The notes under the pieces were generated by a model. It was not told where the DNA came from. It saw only the letters and a program-made list of their open reading frames with translations, and ran no database searches. DNA of 61,997 nucleotides from Verrucomicrobiota bacterium. Lineage in GTDB: Bacteria > Verrucomicrobiota > Verrucomicrobiia > Palsa-1439. Both the position numbers and the translations under genes were made by a program. Where the stretch lies: positions 1 to 61,997 of the forward strand of contig VHCW01000017.1 in NCBI GenBank assembly GCA_016871575.1, written 5' to 3'. Numbering within the stretch: position 1 is the first letter of the stretch; each line of letters begins with the position of its first letter. Of this stretch, positions 35,996-44,344 are shown piece by piece.

Positions 35996-37710
35996 TGATG
36001 CGGACCACCATGAATCAAGCGCGTTGTAGCTGCGCTTCTGTGAAGCGCAGCGGCGGCATTTTGTTGGTCGCGCTCTTGTTTCCCCTCGCCGCCTTCGCCC
36101 AAGTCTCCGTCACGGCGACGGTGGACCGCCCCCGGATCGGGTTCGGTGAATCGTTGTCGTTCACCATCACCGTTCAAGGCTCGCAAAGCACGCCGTCACC
36201 GGCGATTCCGAAAGTGGACGGACTGGTCTTCGCCGGGCCGGCGGTCAATACCAGCATGAGCATCGTGAACGGCGTCATGAGCCAGTCGGTCGGCTTGGCC
36301 TACCAAGTCACGCCCACGCGCACCGGCGAGTTCGTCATTCCCGCCATCGAAGTCAAACTCGGCGACAACGCGTACCGCACCGAGCCGATCAAAATCGTCG
36401 TCGAAAAAGGCGCGCCACAAACGGACTTGAGCCAGAAGGTTGCCGTGCGCATCCAGACCGCCTCGCAGCAGGTTTATCTCGGACAGACCGCTTCATTGAA
36501 CGTGTTGGTCTTCGCGCGCGCCGACGTGCCGCTGAAAGGATTCGCCGGGTTCAACCACGAAGCCGACGGCCTCGGCTACAAATACGACCCCAACGTGAAA
36601 TCCGGCACCCACGTCGAGGGGGGCGTCAGCTACAACGTCTTCATCATCGAGGGCGTTATTTCACCGACGCGCACCGGCAAACTGAACTTCGGCCCGTGCG
36701 TCGTGAAGGGGCAGTTGGCCGCCGAGCGACGCAGCCGGAGCGGCGATTTGTTCGAGCGGTTCTTCGGGCGGGTCGAGGTCAGCGAGGTGCCGTTCACGAT
36801 GGACGCGGTCCCGATCGAGGTGCTGCCGCTGCCCGGCGAAGGCCGGCCGGCGGATTTCAGCGGGGCGGTGGGTGAATGGAAACTCGACGTCACGGCCAAG
36901 CCCGGCGATGTCAACGTCGGCGACCCGATCACCCTCACCATCAAAGTCAGCGGCAACGGCAACATTGACCTCGTGCCGGCGCCGAAGCTCACCGGGCTGG
37001 ACGAGTTCAAGACCTACGACCCGACCACGAAGACAACAAAAAACGAACTCAACTCCGCCGGCGAACGCGTCATCCAGCAGGTGCTCGTCCCGAAGAGCGC
37101 CGGCGTGAAACGGCTTCCCGATGTGCGCCTCAGCTATTTCGATCCTGTCGCCAAGCAATACAAGACCGCGGCGCATCCGCCGCTCCAAGTCAACGTCAAG
37201 CCCGGCGCCGGCGGCCAGGCGGCAATTGTCAGCGGCGGGGGGCGCGTGCGGCCGGAAGAGAAACTCGGCCACGACATCGTGTATGTGAAAGGCGCGCCCG
37301 GTCCGATCGCATTGGTCTTTCCGCCGGTGGCATTCTGGTTGTTCAACGCGACACCGGTGGTCGCGCTGCTCGGCGCGCTGGCGTGGAAACGGCGCGTGGA
37401 CAGGCTGCGCGGCGACATTGCGTATGCACGCCGCAGCCGCGCGGCGCGCAATGCGCGCAAGCAACTTGTCGCAGCCAGCGACTGCCAGCAAGTCCAACAC
37501 GCGTTGCAGGCATATCTCGGCGACCGCCTGAACATCCCCGCGTCCGGCATCACCGCGTCGGTGGCCGGCGAGCGCGGGTTGCCGGGCGCGGTGCGCGAGA
37601 TTTTCGAGGCGTGCGACGCCGCGCGTTTTGCCGGCGCATCGGCGGACGTGGCGTCGTTGAAACAACAAGTGGAGCAGGTGATTGATGAATTGGAAAACGC
37701 TGATCGTTAA
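35995..37710 (+). CDS. batD: BatD-like protein
   Basis: 571 residues from the ATG at 35995, which shares a base with the batC stop (TGATG); an ATG at 36010 is also possible. A signal peptide (GGILLVALLFPLAAFAQ) follows an odd N-terminus encoded by a REP-like hairpin (36029-36051). The exported part shows repeated immunoglobulin-like BatD units (VTATVDRPRIGFGESLSFTITVQG; LDVTAKPGDVNVGDPITLTIKVSGNGNIDLVPAPKL). A transmembrane segment (IALVFPPVAFWLFNATPVVALLGALAW) and a basic cytoplasmic tail follow. BatD is the large periplasmic member of the system. It overlaps batE by 26 bases. Confidence 0.86.
   Translation: MMRTTMNQARCSCASVKRSGGILLVALLFPLAAFAQVSVTATVDRPRIGFGESLSFTITVQGSQSTPSPAIPKVDGLVFAGPAVNTSMSIVNGVMSQSVGLAYQVTPTRTGEFVIPAIEVKLGDNAYRTEPIKIVVEKGAPQTDLSQKVAVRIQTASQQVYLGQTASLNVLVFARADVPLKGFAGFNHEADGLGYKYDPNVKSGTHVEGGVSYNVFIIEGVISPTRTGKLNFGPCVVKGQLAAERRSRSGDLFERFFGRVEVSEVPFTMDAVPIEVLPLPGEGRPADFSGAVGEWKLDVTAKPGDVNVGDPITLTIKVSGNGNIDLVPAPKLTGLDEFKTYDPTTKTTKNELNSAGERVIQQVLVPKSAGVKRLPDVRLSYFDPVAKQYKTAAHPPLQVNVKPGAGGQAAIVSGGGRVRPEEKLGHDIVYVKGAPGPIALVFPPVAFWLFNATPVVALLGALAWKRRVDRLRGDIAYARRSRAARNARKQLVAASDCQQVQHALQAYLGDRLNIPASGITASVAGERGLPGAVREIFEACDAARFAGASADVASLKQQVEQVIDELENADR
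36024..36051 (+). repeat. REP-like single hairpin in the 5' end of batD
   Basis: TTGTA followed by GCTGCGCTTC-TGT-GAAGCGCAGC, a 10-bp stem with a 3-base loop. The TTGTAGCyGCG start matches the outer arms of the double hairpin at 33306-33370. It is read as CSCASVKRSG before the signal peptide. Confidence 0.65.
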
Positions 37711-38401
37711 TCTGCTCATCGCCCTGCCGGTGCTGGCCAATGATTTCAAGACGGCCAACGCGCTCTACGATGCCGGCCGGTTCGCCGAGGCGGCCTCGGC
37801 TTACGAGAGGCTCACGCCAAAATCCGCCGGCGTTTATTTCAACCTCGGCAACGCATGGTTCCGTCAGGACAAACTCGGCCTAGCCATTCTCAACTACGAG
37901 CGCGCGCAGCGGCTCGCGCCGCGCGACCCGGATATTCTGGCGAACCTGAAGTTCGCGCAGCAACGGCTTGGTGTTGTCGAAATCAATCAGCCGCCGCAAC
38001 CGCTCCGACGGTTTTGGGCGAACGCGGTCCGCAGTCGGACGCTCGTGGAATGGAGCTGGATCGAAATCGTGACGTTGTGGCTGGCGTTGCTGGCCGTGGC
38101 CGGCTGCATCTGGTTGCCCAAATGGCGGACGGGGTTCATCATCGCTGCCGTTGCCGTGGCGTGCGTCTGGGTGACGGCGACAGTGGCATTGATTGATCGC
38201 GTGTCGTCGCCGCCGGAAGCCATCGTGCTGGTGGCGAAATCGGAAGCGCGCTCGGCGCCGTTGCCGTTGGCCACCGTGCTCTTCAATCTGACCGAAGGCG
38301 CGCGCGTGGCGATCCGCGAGGATCGCGGCGAGTGGCTGTTCGTCGAGCGCGCCGACGGCAAACAAGGCTGGGTGAATCGCGCCGCCGTGGCCGGCGTCTG
38401 A
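37685..38401 (+). CDS. batE: BatE-like TPR/SH3 membrane protein
   Basis: 238 residues from the ATG at 37685 inside the end of batD. A signal-like start (MNWKTLIVNLLIALPVLA) leads to TPR units (FKTANALYDAGRFAEAASAYERL, YFNLGNAWFRQDKLGLAILNYERA), two transmembrane segments (about residues 120-165) and a C-terminal SH3-like domain (TVLFNLTEGARVAIREDRGEWLFVERADGKQGWVNRAAV). This TPR-TM-SH3 arrangement is that of BatE, the last gene in many Bat operons. The operon here is complete: moxR, DUF58, DUF4381, batA, batB, batC, batD, batE. Confidence 0.82.
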   Translation: MNWKTLIVNLLIALPVLANDFKTANALYDAGRFAEAASAYERLTPKSAGVYFNLGNAWFRQDKLGLAILNYERAQRLAPRDPDILANLKFAQQRLGVVEINQPPQPLRRFWANAVRSRTLVEWSWIEIVTLWLALLAVAGCIWLPKWRTGFIIAAVAVACVWVTATVALIDRVSSPPEAIVLVAKSEARSAPLPLATVLFNLTEGARVAIREDRGEWLFVERADGKQGWVNRAAVAGV

Positions 38402-38412
38402 GGAATACGAAG

Positions 38413-39243
38413 ATGAACATCACTCGTCGTCAGTTTCTGAAACAGACCACCGTGGCTTGCGCCGCCGCATCGTTGGCGCGCGCGGAGGAGGAGTTGGATT
38501 TTCCGCTGGTGGATTTTCACGTCCACCTCGACAACAGCACGATTGACAAGGTGCTGGCCTTGCCCCAGGCGGGCTCGGTCAAGTTCGGCATCGTCGAGCA
38601 CGCGGGCACGAAGGAGAACCAGTATCCCATCGTGCTCAGCAACGACGCGGAGTTGGCCGCGTACGTCAAGATGCTCGAAGGAAAACCGGTGTACAAAGGC
38701 GTGCAGGCGGAGTTCAGCGATTGGGCGAGCGGCTTCACGAAGGCGGGACTGGCGCAACTGGATTACGTGCTCATTGACGCGATGACGATGCCGGACAAAA
38801 ACGGCAAGCGCGTGAAACTCTGGACGAAGGAAGCCGAGATCGGCGAGGCGCAACGGTTCATGGACCGGTACGTGGACTGGCACGTCGAGATTTTGTCGAG
38901 CGGCCCGATCAACATCCTCGCCAACGTGTCGTGGTTGCCGGCGGCGTTGATGCCGGACTACGACCGTCTCTGGACGGAAGCGCGGATGCGGAAGGTGATC
39001 GAGGCGGCGGTCAAGCGCGGCGTCGCCATTGAGATCAGCGCGAGTTACAAGCTGCCGCGGATGCCGTTCCTGAAACTGTCACAGGCGGCCGGCGCGAAGT
39101 TCACGTTCGGTTCGAACGGGCGCTACCCGAAGATGGGGCTGCTGGAGCACTCCATCCAAACGGCCAAACAACTCGGTTTGAAACGGCGCGACATGTTCCG
39201 CCCTGTCCGCCAGAATTTTTCTTCCCGGCGCGCCACCGGTTGA
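38413..39243 (+). CDS. Tat-exported PHP-like metal-dependent hydrolase
   Basis: 276 residues from the ATG at 38413. A twin-arginine signal (ITRRQFLKQTTVACAAASLARA) precedes a PHP-type metal-binding start (FPLVDFHVHLDNSTIDKVL, HxH) and later GIVEHAG, KRGVAIEISASYKLPRMPFLKLSQAAGAKFTFGSNGRYPKMGLLEHSI, consistent with a short TIM-barrel phosphoesterase/hydrolase. The last 25 residues or so (MFRPVRQNFSSRRATG) are not conserved in character. It lies 11 bases after batE on the same strand and could be read with that operon. Substrate unknown. Confidence 0.75.
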   Translation: MNITRRQFLKQTTVACAAASLARAEEELDFPLVDFHVHLDNSTIDKVLALPQAGSVKFGIVEHAGTKENQYPIVLSNDAELAAYVKMLEGKPVYKGVQAEFSDWASGFTKAGLAQLDYVLIDAMTMPDKNGKRVKLWTKEAEIGEAQRFMDRYVDWHVEILSSGPINILANVSWLPAALMPDYDRLWTEARMRKVIEAAVKRGVAIEISASYKLPRMPFLKLSQAAGAKFTFGSNGRYPKMGLLEHSIQTAKQLGLKRRDMFRPVRQNFSSRRATG

Positions 39244-39244
39244 T

Positions 39245-39250
39245 TATAGT
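39245..39250 (+). promoter_or_regulatory. possible -10 box for the 33-codon peptide gene
   Basis: TATAGT, five of six bases of the sigma70 -10 consensus, lies 34 bases before the ATG at 39279. No convincing -35 box was found. It sits just after the stop of the PHP-like gene and would give the small gene its own transcript. Confidence 0.35.
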
Positions 39251-39278
39251 CTGTGCCACTCGGAAGGAGACGCCGTTC

Positions 39279-39380
39279 ATGGAGACAAACAAAAAACCGT
39301 ACATTGAGCCGACACTGGAAAAACGCGAGCCGATCACCTCGGTCACAGAGGGGCTTGTTCCAGTTTCCGTTCTGCCCTGA
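39279..39380 (+). CDS. 33-codon peptide with RiPP/lasso-leader-like motif
   Basis: ATG at 39279 with a good SD site (AAGGAG at 39264-39269, 9-base spacing). The peptide begins METNKKPYIEPTLEKREPI and continues TSVTEG, then LVPVSVLP. The Y-x-x-P-x-L pattern followed about ten residues later by T is the recognition-leader pattern known from lasso peptides and similar RiPP precursors (YxxPxLxxxGxxxxxT). Here Glu replaces the usual Gly, and the short tail lacks the Asp/Glu needed for a lasso ring. It converges on asnB with 21 bases between the two stops. AsnB-like enzymes close lasso rings, but this one looks like a normal asparagine synthetase. No RRE or leader-peptidase gene is nearby. A real small gene is likely; its role is open. 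Confidence 0.55.
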   Translation: METNKKPYIEPTLEKREPITSVTEGLVPVSVLP

Positions 39381-39401
39381 AGCCCTGCACAAAGCCGCCG
39401 C

Positions 39402-41180
39402 TCAGTTGATTGTCATTTTCGGCAGCCAGCCGGTGTAGATTTGTTGCATCAACGGCACGGCTGCGGCGCGCCAGACAAACAGGCGGTTTACCAAGGATGG
39501 TGTCGCGCATTCCAATAGCTGCAACGCCTGCCGTTTTCCTTCCGGGGCGAGCAGGTGGTTGTTGTGAATCGCTTCCACCAGCCGGCGGCGATTTTCGGGC
39601 GCGGTAATGAACGGCGCGGTGTTGACGGTAAATGGCACCTTGTGTTTGTTGCGCCACAAGGCCTCGCAGCCGTGCTTGCGCAGGATGCGCCGGAGGATCG
39701 CTTTCGAACCTTCGGGGCCGACCTTGGATGACATGGGCAATCGTCGCGTCCACTCGACGACGCGATAATCCAAGAACGGCGACCGCGATTCGACTGAACA
39801 GGCCATGGGCAACCGGTCAAAGTTTCTCAGGATAATCGGGAGGGTGTCGCGTTCAAATCCCCGCCGCAAACTCTTCTCGAACTGGTCCCGGTCGAGCCGT
39901 CGGATGTCCCCTGCACCGGCCTTGAGAAATCGCAGCCAGAGGGGGGTTCGATGGGGGCGCTTCGTTTTCAGGTCGGGATGATACAGTTCCTGCCAGTAAC
40001 AAAACATCTCAAACGCAGCCCGCAGGCGGCCGCGCGCCAGCAGCGTGTGCCAGGCCGCGCGCACGTGGAACGGATAGCCGCCCAGCAATTCATCGCCGCC
40101 GTGCCCTTCGAGCACCACCTTGCACCCGGCGGCTTGAATGGCGCGGTACACCTTCAGGTAGGCCGGCGGCGAGTGGTTCCAGACGGGAAACTCCAGCCAG
40201 TACAGCGAGTCCATCACGTCGTCCCACGACAAGTCGGCGGGACAGGCGACAGGTGTCGCCTCGTCGCCATAACGGGCAGCCAACGCGCGGGCGTTGTTGG
40301 ATTCATCTTCGAGGAAACCTTCCCGCACGAGGGTGAACGGATGCAGCCGTGCCTGAAGATGTTCCTTGGCGAGCACGTAGATCGTGGTGGAATCGAGGCC
40401 GCCACTGAGCGTGATGGCGACCGGCACATCAGACCGCAATCGCACGCGGACGGCATCCGTCAGCAGTTCCTCAAAACAGGCATCGGCGTCCGCCGGCGAG
40501 CGCAGCGCCGCAGGATCCGGAGGCGCGTCGGCGCCGTGATACCAGCGGAACGTCTCCGCATGGCCGACGCGGAACCGCACGTAGTGGCCCGGCGGCACTT
40601 GAAAAATGTTTTCGGCAAACGTGCGGTGGTTGTGATCGGTGACGCCGCTGTCGAGGTACGTGCGAATCATTTCCTCGTCCCAGCGGAGCCGCTCTTGCAG
40701 GAGCAGCAGCGGTTTGATCTCCGACGCGAACGCGAAACCATTTCCCTGCGGCGTCCAGTAGAGCGGCTTGACGCCGAAACGGTCGCGCACCAGATGAAGC
40801 GCGGATTCGGCGCGGTTGTACCAGGCAAACGCGAACATGCCGTTGAGCTGGTTCAGGATCGCCAGGCCGTGGCGGTCGAGCAGATGCAGCAACACCTCGG
40901 TGTCGGACGCGGATTTGAGTTGCGCATCGGCGAGGTGGACGGTTCGGAGTTCCTTGTAGTTGTAAATCTCACCGTTGAAGATCAGCCAATTGCCATGCAG
41001 TTCCATTGGCTGGCGGGCCGCTGGCGAGAGGTCAATGATGGAAAGGCGTTGATGGAGCAACACCCAGTCGTCCACCACGACGCTGCCTTCCGCATCCGGG
41101 CCGCGATGGCGCATCAAATTCATAAACGCGTGATTGAGCGCGGGACGCTCCGGAAGATTGTAACCGGCGATGGAACACAT
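39402..41180 (-). CDS. asnB: asparagine synthase (glutamine-hydrolysing)
   Basis: 592 residues from the ATG at 41180, which puts the catalytic N-terminal Cys at position 2 (MCSIAGYN); longer frames are rejected because the Ntn-amidotransferase needs this Cys exposed. The glutaminase domain has HRGPDAEGS, LLHQRLSIIDLS and LIFNGEIYNYKELR. The synthetase domain has the PP-loop VAITLSGGLDSTTIYVLAKEH and EGHGGDELLGGYPFH. It makes asparagine from aspartate, glutamine and ATP; many such genes in GC-rich bacteria instead serve exopolysaccharide or peptide modification. It is divergent from waaA across 124 bases and converges on the small peptide gene. Confidence 0.9.
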   Translation of the reverse strand: MCSIAGYNLPERPALNHAFMNLMRHRGPDAEGSVVVDDWVLLHQRLSIIDLSPAARQPMELHGNWLIFNGEIYNYKELRTVHLADAQLKSASDTEVLLHLLDRHGLAILNQLNGMFAFAWYNRAESALHLVRDRFGVKPLYWTPQGNGFAFASEIKPLLLLQERLRWDEEMIRTYLDSGVTDHNHRTFAENIFQVPPGHYVRFRVGHAETFRWYHGADAPPDPAALRSPADADACFEELLTDAVRVRLRSDVPVAITLSGGLDSTTIYVLAKEHLQARLHPFTLVREGFLEDESNNARALAARYGDEATPVACPADLSWDDVMDSLYWLEFPVWNHSPPAYLKVYRAIQAAGCKVVLEGHGGDELLGGYPFHVRAAWHTLLARGRLRAAFEMFCYWQELYHPDLKTKRPHRTPLWLRFLKAGAGDIRRLDRDQFEKSLRRGFERDTLPIILRNFDRLPMACSVESRSPFLDYRVVEWTRRLPMSSKVGPEGSKAILRRILRKHGCEALWRNKHKVPFTVNTAPFITAPENRRRLVEAIHNNHLLAPEGKRQALQLLECATPSLVNRLFVWRAAAVPLMQQIYTGWLPKMTIN

Positions 41181-41304
41181 AACGGTGCGGCGATTCTGCC
41201 GGGAAGAAAGCGAGGTGGCAAGTTTTTCCCTTTGGGACGAAGCGCTTGCGGGGTGAGGATTGTGCTTGGCGCGCCGTGCCTTTTGGCGGTTTAATGGCGC
41301 CGAC

Positions 41305-42576
41305 ATGCAATGGTGGTACACAATTTGTTACTCGCTCGGTTTCGTGCTGCTCAGCCCGGTCTTCCTGTACAAGATGTGGAAACGGGGAAAGTACCGGGAG
41401 AATTTCTTCCAGCGGTTCGGCTGTTATGCGCCGGATCTGTTCCGGCGGCTCGGCGCGAAGAACGAACAACGATGCTGGCTTCAAGCGGTGAGCGTCGGCG
41501 AGGTGAACCTCGCGTTCACCTTCATCGCCGCGTTGCGGAAACGGTTCCCCGCGCTGCGCATCATCCTGACCACGACGACTTCGACCGGCTACGCGCTGGC
41601 GAAGCAGCGGTTGCCGAAGGAAATCGAGCTTCTCTATTTCCCGCAGGATTTCCCGTGGATCGTCCGGCGCACCTACAACCTGATCCAGCCGGATGTGGTG
41701 GCGCTGATGGAGTCCGAACTCTGGCCGAACCACATCTGGGAAGCGGCGCGGCGCAACGTGCCGGTGTTTCTCGTCAACGCCCGGATGTCGCCGCGCTCCG
41801 CCGCGCGCCACGCGCGGTTCCGCTGGCCGTTCTGCCGCATCTGGCCGTGTTTGCGGCTGGTGTGCGTCCAGAGCCAGCCGGACTTCGAGCATTACCTTGC
41901 CGCCGGCGTGCCGCGCGAAAAACTCCGGCTCACCGGCAATCTCAAGTTTGACGCTTCCTTGTCCCCGACGGGCGAGCACGCGCCGTTGCCGCGCGTGGGC
42001 GACGGGCGGCCGGTGTTGGTCGCCGGCAGCACGTGGCCGGGCGAGGAGGAGATGCTGTTCGATTTGGTGAAACAAATCCCAAACCTGTTTTTGGTGCTCG
42101 TGCCGCGCCACGTGGAGCGGACGCCGGAAATCGTGGAACTGGCGCAGCGCAAGGGCGTGACGGTGGCGTTGCGCAAGGGCGAGCCGTCGGGCGGCGGCGA
42201 TTGTTTGCTGGTGAACACCACCGGCGAATTGAAACGCTTTTACGAGATGGCCACCGTGATTTTTGTCGGGAAGAGCCTTGCGGGAAACATCGGCGGCCAG
42301 AACATCGTCGAGGCGGCGGCGAGCGGGCATCCGGTCCTGTTCGGCCCGCACATGGAAAACTTCAAGGAGATCTCGCGCCAGTTTATCGAGGCGGGCGCGT
42401 GCCGTCAGGTCACTGATGCCGATGGATTGCGCCGGGCCGTGATGGAGTTGCTTGGTGACGCCGCCGGCCGTGAACGAATGACGGCAGCCGCGCGCCAGGT
42501 GATTGCCGCCAATGCCGGGGCGACAGAGCGAACGGTGGACTTAATCGCCGCGTCCATGAAGCAGTTAAAGGTGTAA
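41305..42576 (+). CDS. waaA: 3-deoxy-D-manno-octulosonic acid (Kdo) transferase
   Basis: 423 residues from the ATG at 41305. A membrane segment at the N-terminus (WYTICYSLGFVLLSPVFLYK) is followed by the GT30 acceptor domain with the catalytic-base Glu in WLQAVSVGEVNLAFTFI, TTTTSTGYALAKQ, and MESELWPNHIWEAARRNVPVFLVNARMS. The donor domain has LVAGSTWPGEEEML and FVGKSLAGNIGGQNIVEAAASGHPVLFGPHMENFKEI. WaaA/KdtA adds Kdo to lipid A precursor at the inner membrane, so this organism makes lipopolysaccharide. The stop codon is inside a 38-bp perfect palindrome. A lone downstream region converges on degP. Confidence 0.93.
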   Translation: MQWWYTICYSLGFVLLSPVFLYKMWKRGKYRENFFQRFGCYAPDLFRRLGAKNEQRCWLQAVSVGEVNLAFTFIAALRKRFPALRIILTTTTSTGYALAKQRLPKEIELLYFPQDFPWIVRRTYNLIQPDVVALMESELWPNHIWEAARRNVPVFLVNARMSPRSAARHARFRWPFCRIWPCLRLVCVQSQPDFEHYLAAGVPREKLRLTGNLKFDASLSPTGEHAPLPRVGDGRPVLVAGSTWPGEEEMLFDLVKQIPNLFLVLVPRHVERTPEIVELAQRKGVTVALRKGEPSGGGDCLLVNTTGELKRFYEMATVIFVGKSLAGNIGGQNIVEAAASGHPVLFGPHMENFKEISRQFIEAGACRQVTDADGLRRAVMELLGDAAGRERMTAAARQVIAANAGATERTVDLIAASMKQLKV

Positions 42577-42610
42577 ACTCTTTTGAGACGATCGTCTCAA
42601 AAGAGTTTAC
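42573..42610. terminator. 38-bp perfect palindrome between convergent waaA and degP
   Basis: Each half is 19 bases (GTAAACTCTTTTGAGACGA and its exact complement), with a GATC centre. It includes the waaA stop codon. As RNA it folds into a long hairpin on either strand, so a bidirectional terminator between converging genes is the simplest role. There is no T-run after it, and a protein-binding palindrome is the alternative. Confidence 0.6.
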
Positions 42611-42660
42611 AGTACGACACTTAATTGCCCCGAAGGCAAAGCAGGCTCAGGCGTAACGGA

Positions 42661-44136
42661 TCACTTCGCAGCTTTCAACTTAACGATGACGAAACGGCTG
42701 GCGCCCTGGCTCTTCACCAGCATGAGGACGGTCTCTTTGCCCTTGGCTTTCTTGAGGGCGGCCTGGAAGTCTTTCGGCCCGGTGACCTTCTCGCGGTTGA
42801 CCTCGGTGATGAGATCGCCGATGCGCAAACCGGCAAGGGCGGCGGGACCGTTGTCCTCGACTTCGCGCACGAGCGCGCCCTGCTCGCCCTTGTCCAGGCT
42901 GAATTGCTTGGCGGTGGCGGCCGTCACGGCTTCGACCGTGATACCGAGCGCGGCTGCCGATGCTTCATCTGCCGCAGCGGCCGCTTCCTCTTCGCTTTCG
43001 TCGGGCTTCAATTCGCCAAGCTGGGCCGTGAGTGTTCGCTCTTTGCCGTCGCGCAGGACGACGAGGTTGACCTTGGTGCCGGGCGCGGTGCCGGCGACGG
43101 CGTTGCGCAGGGCGCGGACGTCTTCGACTTCCTTGCCGTTGTAGCGCACGATCACGTCGCCGACCTTGACGCCGGCTTTCTCGGCTGCGGAATCTTTGTT
43201 GACTTGGGAAACCAGCGCGCCCTTGGTCGTCTTCAACTTGAACTGGTCTTTGATGTCGGGATCAATGTTCTGGATGATGACGCCGAGCATTCCGCGGGAG
43301 ATTTTGCCGCCCTTGGCGAGCGTGGGCCAGATGCTCTTGACCATGTTGCTGGGAATGGCGAAGCCGACGCCGGCAAATTGCCCGATGCGGGTGGCGATGG
43401 CGGAATTGATGCCGATGATTTTGCCGTCGAGGTTGACGAGCGGGCCGCCGGAGTTGCCGGGATTGATGGCGGCGTCGGTTTGGATGAAGTCTTCGTAGTT
43501 GTCGCTGCTGCTGAAGGTGGAGCGGCCGGTGGCGCTGATGATGCCTTGTGTGACGGTCTGCGCGTAGCCGAACGGCGCGCCGATGGCGAGGACCATTTCA
43601 CCGATGCGAACCGCGTCGGAATCGCCAAGCTCGGCGATGGGCAGGTCGGCGGGGACCTTGCCTTTGATTTTGATGACGGCGAGGTCGGTCTTCGGGTCGG
43701 TGCCGATGACCGTGGCCTCAAAGGTGCGCTTGTCGGCGAGGGTCACCTTGATTTCGTCCACGTTGTCAACGACGTGGTTGTTGGTGATGATGTAGCCTTC
43801 CTTGTCAATGATGATGCCGGATCCCATGCCGCCCTGGTGGTAGCGGAACTCGCGTTGGCGCGGCTGCTGGGGTTGCTGACGGCGCGGCGATTGGTTCCCC
43901 TGATCGCCGAAGTAACGGAAAAATTCCTCGAAGGGCAGATTGAATTCCGGCCGGCGGAGCTTGATGACTTTCTCGGAGTAGATGCTGACGACGGCGGGGC
44001 GGACGCGCTCGGCAACGGAGACGAAGGCTTCGTTGAGCTGGCGCGCCGTGGCCAGCGCCGCATCGGGCTTGTCGGCGGCGAGAGTCAGTTGGGTGGCGAT
44101 GACGAACGCAGCAGCGAGGATCGGGAGTGTTTTCAT
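42661..44136 (-). CDS. degP: Do/HtrA-family periplasmic serine protease
   Basis: 491 residues from the ATG at 44136 (MKTLPILAAAFVIATQLTLAA signal peptide). The trypsin-like domain has the full triad: His in GYIITNNHVV, Asp in PKTDLAVIK, Ser in AAINPGNSGGPLVN. A Gln/Arg-rich loop (RRQQPQQPRQREF) lies before the His, as in DegP/DegQ. Two PDZ domains follow (ISRGMLGVIIQNIDPDI...AEKAGVKVGDVIVRYNGKEV; ALVREVEDNGPAALAGLRIGDLITEVNREKV). It degrades or refolds misfolded envelope proteins. The symbol is by family; DegQ is equally possible. An AAAGGA site lies 12 bases upstream. Confidence 0.93.
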   Translation of the reverse strand: MKTLPILAAAFVIATQLTLAADKPDAALATARQLNEAFVSVAERVRPAVVSIYSEKVIKLRRPEFNLPFEEFFRYFGDQGNQSPRRQQPQQPRQREFRYHQGGMGSGIIIDKEGYIITNNHVVDNVDEIKVTLADKRTFEATVIGTDPKTDLAVIKIKGKVPADLPIAELGDSDAVRIGEMVLAIGAPFGYAQTVTQGIISATGRSTFSSSDNYEDFIQTDAAINPGNSGGPLVNLDGKIIGINSAIATRIGQFAGVGFAIPSNMVKSIWPTLAKGGKISRGMLGVIIQNIDPDIKDQFKLKTTKGALVSQVNKDSAAEKAGVKVGDVIVRYNGKEVEDVRALRNAVAGTAPGTKVNLVVLRDGKERTLTAQLGELKPDESEEEAAAAADEASAAALGITVEAVTAATAKQFSLDKGEQGALVREVEDNGPAALAGLRIGDLITEVNREKVTGPKDFQAALKKAKGKETVLMLVKSQGASRFVIVKLKAAK

Positions 44137-44326
44137 GTTCAATGTTGGTTTCCTTTCTATAACTTCACACCATCTGACACCGCAAACGGATTGAGTGTTG
44201 AATTGAAAGTGAAGTTCTGCCATATTGGGCGCGGAGTGTGAACGGGACAATGCGATTCAAGCTCGAGAAGCGGAAAGTCCAAAACGTCAACCAGCCGCAC
44301 GACACGGCGCAACACGCTCCCCAACC

Positions 44327-44334
44327 CCAAGGAG
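44327..44334 (+). promoter_or_regulatory. strong Shine-Dalgarno site of the eRF1-like gene
   Basis: AAGGAGGT lies about 10 bases before the ATG at 44345. It fixes the start and excludes a longer upstream frame. Confidence 0.6.
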
Positions 44335-44344
44335 GTCGTCTCTT

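Noticed and set aside
39279-41180. Canonical lasso-peptide cluster
   Set aside because: The tail of the small peptide lacks Asp/Glu at ring positions, no RRE/B-protein gene is near, and AsnB keeps the catalytic Cys2 of a normal glutamine-dependent enzyme.
42625-44241. Long open frame (538 codons) on the plus strand opposite degP
   Set aside because: It is the mirror of a clear HtrA protease on the other strand. Its protein is Gly/Asp/Val-biased and matches nothing. GC-rich third positions explain the open frame.
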